Assembly (NCBI GenBank): GCA_035575235.1
Contig: DATLYA010000208.1
Coordinates: forward strand, 1-5,415
Length of the DNA: 5,415 nt
Reading direction: 5' to 3'
From: SYOC01 sp035575235
GTDB lineage: Bacteria > Desulfobacterota > Binatia > Bin18
The notes below the pieces were generated by a model. That model saw only the letters and a list, made by a program, of their open reading frames with translations, was not told the DNA's origin and made no database searches. The position numbers were made by a program, and so were the translations under genes. Below, in pieces: positions 1 through 4,588 of the stretch. Every line of letters starts with the position of its first letter. Position 1 is the stretch's first letter.

Positions 1-1
1 G

Positions 2-319
2 TCTCGCGAAGAGTTCACCGCTGCGTGCCTAGCCCAACTCCGGGCCTTCCAATCAAGCCAAGAGCTGACGGAATTATTCGACAAAATGTTCGATGGGACA
101 GAGGTTCTGCCTCATAGTCTACAAGATGAATATAAAAGCTGCTTAAGAGATGATCCATTACGAGCGAGTGAATTGCTAGTTCCAATCTCGTTCAGACAAC
201 TTGGAATGCTTCGCCGAACTGGAAAAGTTGTAAGCCTACCAAAAGAAGATCCAATTGTCGTTCAAGCGCCATATACTCCAGAGCGAGGGCTGGGGCTTTA
301 TCAAGAAGCACAACGGTGA
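2..319 (+). CDS. 3' end of a larger gene, possibly the C-terminus of a Cas3-type helicase
   Basis: The reading frame is open from the window edge (first full codon at base 2) to TGA at 317-319, so the ATG at 86 is probably internal and the gene starts outside the window. I read about 105 residues with no membrane segment or catalytic motif. The tail, with LRASELLVPISFRQL and then VVQAPYTPERGLGL, resembles the closing segment of CRISPR Cas3 helicases, where a 'LLVPIS...' strand is followed by a short '(A/S)PY-(D/T)-PE-xGL' end. That is recollection of a family pattern, not an alignment. The cas1-cas2-cas4 operon on the same strand 2.7 kb downstream agrees with it. Codon use (gaa tat aaa, tta aga) is more AT-rich than in the cas genes downstream. 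An alternative is the C-terminus of another large protein. A frameshift near the end is possible (see findings). Confidence 0.42.
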   Translation, partial: SREEFTAACLAQLRAFQSSQELTELFDKMFDGTEVLPHSLQDEYKSCLRDDPLRASELLVPISFRQLGMLRRTGKVVSLPKEDPIVVQAPYTPERGLGLYQEAQR

Positions 320-373
320 AGTAGAAATGGCAAATGTGATTTCGCGCCTCAAATTTTTCGGAGTGGCGATTTT

Positions 374-664
374 ATGAAAGACTCTCCCTCCGACCTCGCC
401 AAAGAGTTTGTCCGTAGGCTAGCGGAGCAGGTCGATCCACAGCTCTTCACAGTCACTCTCTTCGGCTCGCGTGCGCGGGGAGATGCGGACGAGGAGTCGG
501 ATCTCGACCTTTTCGTTGCTTTAAGCACGGATGATGCTGAGGCGCGCGTCAACACTATAGCACGTAACATCGCCTGCGACCTCACGTTGGAGAGCGGCAT
601 CCTCGTGTCCGTCTTTGTTGCTGACAAAACTTTTCTCATCCAACACCAAGGCTTCTCCCTATGA
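374..664 (+). CDS. mntA: MNT-domain nucleotidyltransferase (MntA-type antitoxin), shortened by an in-frame TGA
   Basis: The 96-residue product carries the minimal nucleotidyltransferase signature GS-x10-D-x-D exactly: G31-S32, ten residues, D43-L44-D45, in the context LFGSRARGDADEESDLDLFV. MntA proteins of this family act in the cytoplasm as antitoxins that AMPylate a HEPN-domain RNase (HepT) and neutralise it. A weak ribosome binding site (CGGAG, 359-363) precedes the ATG. The TGA at 662-664 looks premature. Reading on in the same frame gives ETIEEEGVPL and then a TGA at 695-697 that overlaps the next ATG as ATGA, the usual end and coupling for these genes. The protein therefore seems to have lost 11 C-terminal residues, but it keeps the whole catalytic motif and could still be active. 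The partner gene immediately downstream is broken. Confidence 0.85.
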   Translation: MKDSPSDLAKEFVRRLAEQVDPQLFTVTLFGSRARGDADEESDLDLFVALSTDDAEARVNTIARNIACDLTLESGILVSVFVADKTFLIQHQGFSL

Positions 665-693
665 GAAACAATAGAAGAAGAAGGAGTGCCCCT

Positions 694-876
694 ATGAGCC
701 ATGAGGAACTTCAGTCTCTCATGACCAGGGCGCGGAGAAGCCTCTGCGGCCTTGCCCTTCGTAAAGAGTCCGCCCGCAGGTTGCCGGAGGAGGACTGTCG
801 TCAGGCAGGAGGCGGGAGACGAAAGGCGATTGTGTTTGCAGGTTCGGGGGACTTTACAAACATTCAAAAGGAATGA
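694..876 (+). pseudogene. hepT: HEPN-domain toxin (HepT-like) remnant
   Basis: An ATG at 694 is preceded by a good ribosome binding site (AAGGAG, 681-686, 7-nt spacing) and overlaps the original stop of the MNT frame as ATGA, the coupling expected for a mntA-hepT pair. The first residues, MSHEELQSLMTRARRSL, match the usual start of small HEPN proteins, whose next segment should be a helix rich in Ala and Leu leading to an 'AYYAMF'-type motif. Instead the sequence turns into an Arg/Gly/Glu-rich string with no helix pattern and stops after 60 residues. Full HEPN toxins are about 110-145 residues and carry an R-x4-6-H RNase motif, which is absent here. I infer that the 3' part was deleted or replaced by unrelated sequence, so no active toxin is made. 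An ATG at 661 in the same frame is less likely as the start. Confidence 0.6.
866..872 (+). promoter_or_regulatory. ribosome binding site for the AbrB-like gene
   Basis: AAAAGGA lies 7 nt before the ATG at 880. It supports that start, which falls just after the stop of the HEPN remnant. Confidence 0.55.
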
Positions 877-879
877 CTT

Positions 880-1188
880 ATGAAAGCCCTCAAAATTCAA
901 GCCGATGGTTCTCTCAGGCCCCCCCCGGAAATCTTGCAGTGCTTTCCCAAAGCAAGCGAACTAGCCGTGTGGACGGAAGGCGACATGATTGTGTGGCAGC
1001 GACGCAAGCCACTCAAACCGTCTCAGTTCGCTGAGCAAGAGCCTGAAGAGGAAATGCCTTTGGAGGAGATTGCCGCCGAGGTTCATCGGATGCGTCGGAA
1101 GAAACAGGATATCGCCGCTGAAGCAGAGATAGACGCGGCGTTCAAGGCCGCGCGCGGGAAGGGACGATTCCACAAGGTCTTCCGTTAA
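880..1188 (+). CDS. AbrB/SpoVT-like antitoxin candidate
   Basis: The 102-residue soluble product has an N-terminal segment, about residues 1-45, built like a small swapped-hairpin AbrB-type DNA-binding domain: MKALKIQADGSLRPPPEIL, then a strand ending in WTEGDMIVWQRR. A linker of Pro and Glu follows, then a basic amphipathic segment MPLEEIAAEVHRMRRKKQ (residues 59-76). That tail style is common in antitoxins sitting directly upstream of a toxin gene, where it contacts the partner. The function would be to bind the operon promoter and neutralise a toxin. No intact toxin follows; the next 120 bases look like a wrecked reading frame. A run of eight C bases (919-926) encodes part of RPPPE near the N-terminus and is a slippage hotspot. 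The start is supported by AAAAGGA 7 nt upstream. The family call is by pattern only; it could be an orphan regulator. Confidence 0.5.
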   Translation: MKALKIQADGSLRPPPEILQCFPKASELAVWTEGDMIVWQRRKPLKPSQFAEQEPEEEMPLEEIAAEVHRMRRKKQDIAAEAEIDAAFKAARGKGRFHKVFR

Positions 1189-1194
1189 GACGCG

Positions 1195-1308
1195 ATGGGT
1201 CGTTATCACTACGAATAGCTCTACCAGTCACAGGAGGATTTGCTTTTTGTAGACTAGAAGGGACGGAAGAAGCCCTGTATGATTTTCAGGGAATGTAAGG
1301 AGACTAAG
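1195..1308 (+). pseudogene. degenerate reading frame after the antitoxin candidate, possibly a lost toxin
   Basis: An ATG at 1195, six bases after the antitoxin stop, starts MGRYHYE, then TAG. The same frame continues with protein-like LYQSQEDLLFVD, another TAG, and KGRKKPCMIFRECKETK, until a palindromic TATCCGGATA at 1313-1322. One frame over, bases 1199-1216 read VVITTN, which resembles the opening strand of a PIN-domain toxin (VVI-D-TN). Either reading points to an inactivated partner gene; the two cannot both be right, and chance is possible. There is no clear ribosome binding site. Confidence 0.22.
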
Positions 1309-1349
1309 AGCCTATCCGGATAATCCCATCAACAAGCGTCCAGACACTG

Positions 1350-1430
1350 AAATCCCCCCGTCAGCCGCTCCGCGTCTGTCGGCCCCCTTTGCCAAAGGGG
1401 GCCGCGAAGGCGCAGCTGAGCGGGGGATTT
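1350..1430. repeat. long imperfect hairpin (MITE or REP-like dispersed element)
   Basis: An 81-base near-palindrome. The outer arms are AAATCCCCC (1350-1358) and GGGGGATTT (1422-1430). The core is a perfect 10-bp stem, GGCCCCCTTT (1381-1390) with AAAGGGGGCC (1394-1403), around a 3-nt loop GCC. Between them GTCAGCCGC on the left pairs imperfectly with GCGCAGCTGAG on the right. The length, terminal symmetry and lack of a coding frame suit a non-autonomous mobile hairpin. There is no obvious target-site duplication. It lies about 65 nt before the DGQHR gene and could also act as a transcription barrier, though no U-tract follows. Confidence 0.7.
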
Positions 1431-1482
1431 GCAGCACGCGGCACAGCTACGGGAGAGAGTTATTTGCATAGGCGCTAAGGGT

Positions 1483-1489
1483 AAAGGAG
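1483..1489 (+). promoter_or_regulatory. ribosome binding site for the DGQHR gene
   Basis: AAAGGAG ends 7 nt before the ATG at 1497. It fixes that start over the ATG at 1429 in a different frame. Confidence 0.7.
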
Positions 1490-1496
1490 ACCGAGC

Positions 1497-2606
1497 ATGC
1501 TGGCAACGCAAGTGCGACAAAAAGAAGGAACCTTCTACTTCATCGCCTATAAGGCGGCGGATCTGCTCGACCGGGTGCGTTTCACCAGCCGTTACTATTA
1601 TGAGGGCGAACGGATCGAGGCCGAAGAACCAGGGGAGGATGAGGTCGCGCGCTTCATCGCCGGCATCGAAAAGAGCGAGAAGGCGTTCCAGCGTCAGCTC
1701 AATCGCCAAAAAGTACAGCAGATCGTCAATTTTTACGAAACCGCGGTGAGCCAGCCGCTCATCCCTGGCACTATCCTCCTCTTTACCGATGAGGAGCTGC
1801 GCTTTGAGCCCATCGGCGCGTCCACATTGATGGGCAACCTGTCCGAGCCGCGCGGCAAGTTCTTGATTATCGACGGCCAGCACCGGCTGGCCGCCCTCTA
1901 CTTCTTCCAGCACCGGCACCCCGAGCAGATCGATCAGATCGAGGTACCCTGTGTGCTCTTCGACGGTAAGAGCAGTGACTTTGCGACGGAGATGTTTGTC
2001 ATCATCAACTCGACCCACACCAAGATCAATAAATCGCACCTGGTCGACCTCTACGAAAAGGTGTCGTGGGAGACGCCGGAGAAGAAGTTTGCCGCGCGCA
2101 TTGTCAATCTGCTGTACGAGGAAGCTGACTCCCCGTTGCGCTACCGCATCAACCGCCTCGGCGGACGCAGCCGTCAGGAGAAGTGGATCTTGCAGTCGGA
2201 GTTGTTCAATGAGATCCATAAAATTGTCCAGGCGCATCGCCGCTTCTTTGAGGAGCATTTCCGTATGCGGGCCGACCGTGCGTACGAGCTCGTGCGGGAT
2301 TACTTGAAGGCCGTGCGGGAAATCATGGAGCCGGCATGGGGAGAGAACGAGCGCTTCATGTTCACTCGTGACGTGACCCTGAAAGCGCTCATCCGCGTGC
2401 TCGGCGATCTCCTGCGCGAGAAGCAGGTGGTCCAGGCGTGGGAAGAATCCCGCTCTCCTAAGGCCTTCTTAGGCGTGGTGCGACCGTGGGCAGAACTGAC
2501 CAGGGAATTTCGCGCTGAGGGGTTTTACGAACGCTTCCCGGCCAAAGGGCAAGTGGAGCGCGTGCGCCGTATCCACCTGCGCCTGGTGGAGGCGCTGCCG
2601 TCGTGA
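1497..2606 (+). CDS. DGQHR-domain protein (DndB-like, ParB-type fold)
   Basis: The 369-residue protein contains the family-defining motif exactly, as FLIIDGQHRLAAL with D126-G-Q-H-R130. A second conserved block follows, VIINSTHTKINKSHLVDLY (from V168), matching the 'N-x-T-x-K-x-(I/V)-N' signature of the group. The N-terminal part (about 70-100, QVQ/IVNFYETAVSQPLIPGTIL type) looks like the ParB/DndB N-terminal fold. The C-terminal 170 residues are helical and charged. Known relatives include DndB, a DNA-binding regulator of phosphorothioate DNA modification, and many uncharacterised proteins of defence islands. No dndCDE, dpt or dpd genes are visible here, so the role is not assigned; a DNA-binding or modification-linked defence function is inferred. 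It appears to be a stand-alone transcription unit: a hairpin element lies upstream and a 472-base gap downstream. No frameshift or missing core residue is seen. Confidence 0.85.
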   Translation: MLATQVRQKEGTFYFIAYKAADLLDRVRFTSRYYYEGERIEAEEPGEDEVARFIAGIEKSEKAFQRQLNRQKVQQIVNFYETAVSQPLIPGTILLFTDEELRFEPIGASTLMGNLSEPRGKFLIIDGQHRLAALYFFQHRHPEQIDQIEVPCVLFDGKSSDFATEMFVIINSTHTKINKSHLVDLYEKVSWETPEKKFAARIVNLLYEEADSPLRYRINRLGGRSRQEKWILQSELFNEIHKIVQAHRRFFEEHFRMRADRAYELVRDYLKAVREIMEPAWGENERFMFTRDVTLKALIRVLGDLLREKQVVQAWEESRSPKAFLGVVRPWAELTREFRAEGFYERFPAKGQVERVRRIHLRLVEALPS

Positions 2607-2800
2607 ACCGCAGGGGCACGGCGCGGGAAACGGCGTCCGCGGGCGGCGGCGTTCAACCTCCCTACCCGGCGCCCGATATGGTTCGCCACACATGCCGCCT
2701 GAGGTGCGCATAAGGATTGCTCGATGAGGCGCGCCAGGACGTAGACCTGCAACGCTAGCGATCAGCCTCATCCGCCCCAAAAATTTGTCCGATCGATTTC

Positions 2801-2869
2801 TCAGTCAACAACATCCAAAACCTCGCGGATCGCCTCTTCTACCTTTAGCTTTAATGAGATAGCGCCCAT
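2801..2869 (-). CDS. possible 22-codon mini-ORF or gene remnant
   Basis: On the minus strand ATG (2869-2867) starts MGAISLKLKVEEAIREVLDVVD, with the second half a plausible amphipathic helix. A good Shine-Dalgarno-like AAAGGTGA lies 3 bases upstream. The same frame stays open for another 22 or so codons upstream without an ATG, so it may be the 3' end of a lost gene. I do not recognise it. At this length chance is a real alternative. Confidence 0.2.
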   Translation of the reverse strand: MGAISLKLKVEEAIREVLDVVD

Positions 2870-2987
2870 AATCACCTTTAAGATATCGCAAAAAGATATG
2901 TTAAAAGAATATCTCCGGAGGAGATGCCGCGCAAGCAACTCCTTTTTCGCTCATGTTTGTCTTCACGTTCCTACGCTCCTCACTGTC

Positions 2988-3017
2988 TTGCTGAAAGACC
3001 GACTCTGTGCCAATTAT
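2988..3017 (+). promoter_or_regulatory. weak promoter candidate for the cas operon
   Basis: TTGCTG (2988-2993) is followed after 18 bases by AATTAT (3012-3017), a loose sigma-70-like pair about 60 nt before cas1. Each hexamer has only partial agreement with consensus. Confidence 0.22.
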
Positions 3018-3049
3018 AGAGATCCGGTGCACAGGGGTGACACGGTGGA

Positions 3050-3083
3050 GGCATGATCACTAGAGAGAAGGAGAGATCATGCC
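3050..3083 (+). promoter_or_regulatory. inverted repeat around the cas1 ribosome binding site and start codon
   Basis: GGCATGATC (3050-3058) and GATCATGCC (3075-3083) form a perfect 9-bp stem. The 16-base loop contains AAGGAG (3068-3073), the cas1 ribosome binding site, spaced 5 nt from the ATG (3079-3081). The ATG lies in the 3' arm. In mRNA the stem would pair the start codon; as DNA it could be a repressor half-site pair. The RBS itself fixes the cas1 start. Confidence 0.6.
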
Positions 3084-4278
3084 CGAGTCAGTATTTCGCA
3101 TCGTGGTCGAAGACGCCCCTACCCTTGCCGCACCGCCCCTGCGGTTTGCCGGCCAGTTTAACCTCTTCAGCGGCGAGCTGGAGCCGTTGCCTGTCGAAGT
3201 CCCCGAGCCGAAAGAACCTGGTGAAATCCGGGTCGATGACGGCATCACGCTCATTAAAACCGAGGATAGCTCCCAGCTTGTGCTCTCCGGCTTTGGCTTG
3301 TTCTTGCGCAAAAAGAGCGAGCGCTTGCTGGTCACAAAGAGCAACAATGTCGTTTACCAGTTTCCCTTCTTCCGCTTGAACGAAGTCGTGCTTGCCTCGC
3401 GCGGCATCAGCTTCTCGTCCGACCTTATTGAAGCGCTGTGTGAACAGGGCGTGCGGGTGAGTTTCCTTGACAGCCGGGGGCAGCCCTACGCCATGCTGAC
3501 CTCGCCTATGCTCTCCGCCACCGTCCAGGCGCGCCGGGAGCAACTGCTGGCGTTCCATGACCACCGAGGCATGGAGTTCGCCCGCACGGTCGTCGCGGGA
3601 AAAATCGCCAACCAGGAACGGCTGCTGCGCTACTTTGGCAAATATATGAAAAAAGCGGACTCCGAACGCTTTCACCTCCTGGAGCAGACGGCGAAGGCGC
3701 TTAAGGTCCATCGCGGCAACGCCGCCGCCGTGCAAGGCGGTCGGATTGACGAAGTCCGCGACACGCTGATGGGGCTTGAGGGCGCGGCTGGGCGACTCTA
3801 TTGGGACGGCGTGCGCGCGATTATTGGACAAAAAATCGAGTTCTTCGGTCGTGAACATCGCGGCGCCACGGATGCCGTCAATTCTTTGCTGAACTACGGC
3901 TACGGCATTCTTTACTCCCAGGTCTGGGGAGCAGTGTTGAATGCCGGGCTGGAGCCCTTTGCGGGATTTCTGCATGTCGACCGGCCCGGCAAGCCCTCGC
4001 TCGTGCTCGACCTTGTCGAAGAGTTTCGCCAGCCCATTGTTGACCGTGCTGTTATTGCCCATCTCAACGTCGGCGAACGCGTGCAGCTTGAGGGCGGCAT
4101 GCTGGATCAGGACACGCGCCGCACTATTGCCGAGCGGGTGTTGGAACGACTACAAGCCAGCGAGACCTACCAGGGCAAACGCTATCAGGTGCGCTCGATT
4201 ATTCAGATGCAGGCGCGCCGCCTGGCGGCTTTCCTGCGCGGCGACAGTCAGTATAAGAGCTTCTCCTTCAAATGGTGA
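3079..4278 (+). CDS. cas1: CRISPR-associated endonuclease/integrase Cas1 with N-terminal extension
   Basis: The 399-residue Cas1 is the integrase subunit of the Cas1-Cas2 complex, which inserts prespacers at the leader-repeat junction. The N-terminal beta domain starts near residue 66 (SQLVLSGFGLFLRKKSERLLV) and runs to the GVRVSFLDSRGQPYAML block (124-140). The alpha-helical catalytic domain follows. The metal ligands are all visible: E234 in GLEGAAGRLYW, H299 in GFLHVDRPGK and D311 in LVLDLVEEFRQP, with E314-E315 beside it. Most Cas1 proteins are about 300-340 residues, and the excess here is an extension of about 65 residues with a Pro/Glu-rich linker (34-49) and the motif QFNLF (26-30). 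The extension is not a start-site error: AAGGAG precedes the ATG, and no Met occurs between residue 1 and the beta domain. cas2 follows after 7 nt. Confidence 0.96.
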   Translation: MPESVFRIVVEDAPTLAAPPLRFAGQFNLFSGELEPLPVEVPEPKEPGEIRVDDGITLIKTEDSSQLVLSGFGLFLRKKSERLLVTKSNNVVYQFPFFRLNEVVLASRGISFSSDLIEALCEQGVRVSFLDSRGQPYAMLTSPMLSATVQARREQLLAFHDHRGMEFARTVVAGKIANQERLLRYFGKYMKKADSERFHLLEQTAKALKVHRGNAAAVQGGRIDEVRDTLMGLEGAAGRLYWDGVRAIIGQKIEFFGREHRGATDAVNSLLNYGYGILYSQVWGAVLNAGLEPFAGFLHVDRPGKPSLVLDLVEEFRQPIVDRAVIAHLNVGERVQLEGGMLDQDTRRTIAERVLERLQASETYQGKRYQVRSIIQMQARRLAAFLRGDSQYKSFSFKW

Positions 4279-4285
4279 AGACGCC

Positions 4286-4588
4286 ATGGAGGAGCAATAT
4301 CTTGTCGTTTTGTACGACATTCAGATTGACCGGCTGCGCACGAAGATCTCCGAGGCGTGTCTCGATTATGGGTTGGAGCGTATCCAATTCAGCGCGTTTC
4401 GCGGCAAGCTCACGCGCAATAAGCGGGAGGAGCTTTTTCTCCGCCTCACCACTATCCTGGAGGACACGCCAGGCAAGATTCTCGTTCAACCCATCTGTGA
4501 AAAAGACTTCAAGGCCGCCCGATCTGTAGAGAACGAAAGTATGGAAGAGGAAAGCGGCGAGAGCGCTCCCGAGAAGGGGGAAACATGA
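4286..4588 (+). CDS. cas2: CRISPR-associated protein Cas2
   Basis: The 100-residue Cas2 is the dimeric scaffold bridging two Cas1 dimers during spacer integration. The ferredoxin-like fold starts YLVVLYDIQIDRLRTKI with the family's conserved Asp at D11 at the end of strand 1. The middle motif YGLERIQFSAFRGKLT (28-42) matches the 'YGxxRVQxSVFEG' pattern, and strand 5 ends KILVQPIC. After this core, the last 21 residues form an acidic tail with eight Glu, probably disordered. The start ATG follows the cas1 stop by 7 nt, with GGTGAAG (4274-4280) overlapping that stop as a likely ribosome binding site. The gene ends in a 4-nt ATGA overlap with cas4, so the two are probably translationally coupled. 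An in-frame extension upstream into cas1 is not supported. Confidence 0.95.
   Translation: MEEQYLVVLYDIQIDRLRTKISEACLDYGLERIQFSAFRGKLTRNKREELFLRLTTILEDTPGKILVQPICEKDFKAARSVENESMEEESGESAPEKGET
4574..4580 (+). promoter_or_regulatory. ribosome binding site for cas4
   Basis: AAGGGGG inside the end of cas2, 4 nt before the cas4 ATG at 4585. It supports this start and the ATGA overlap. Confidence 0.6.

Larger units (their letters stand above)
2607..3078. other. intergenic region between the DGQHR gene and cas1
   Basis: These 472 bases contain no convincing gene. The first 150 are GC-rich with no clear terminator after the DGQHR stop. From about 2780 the sequence becomes AT-rich and holds a 22-codon minus-strand mini-ORF, AT-rich direct and inverted repeats (2881-2925), a weak promoter candidate (2988-3017) and the inverted repeat around the cas1 start. 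A 31-codon + strand frame from 2924 follows GGAGG with only a 2-nt gap and is probably chance. The base-composition change around 2780 marks the likely junction between the accessory genes and the cas operon. Confidence 0.6.

Noticed and set aside
349..900. 183-codon minus-strand open frame opposite the MNT/HEPN region
   Set aside because: The MNT motif on the + strand is exact, and the minus frame is low-complexity and Ser/Arg-rich with no recognisable domain.
1381..1403. Hairpin core as a rho-independent terminator
   Set aside because: The stem is strong but no T-tract follows on either strand, and it is nested in a larger symmetric element better explained as a mobile hairpin.
1329..2258. 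309-codon open frame on the minus strand over the hairpin and DGQHR gene
   Set aside because: It is antisense to a gene with an exact DGQHR motif and good RBS, and its translation is a shadow of GC-rich coding sequence.
2469..2780. Minus-strand frame spanning the DGQHR 3' end
   Set aside because: Arg/Pro-rich shadow overlapping a supported gene, with no ribosome binding site seen.
2924..3019. 31-codon + strand frame beginning MPRKQLLF
   Set aside because: The GGAGG is only 2 nt from the ATG, too close for normal initiation, and the rest is Ser/Cys-rich with no pattern.
3053..3379. + strand frame starting at the ATG in the 5' arm of the cas1 inverted repeat
   Set aside because: Out of frame with cas1; its translation is Ser/Pro-rich shadow sequence.
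3088..4062. 324-codon minus-strand open frame opposite cas1
   Set aside because: Antisense shadow of cas1; it has no family pattern.
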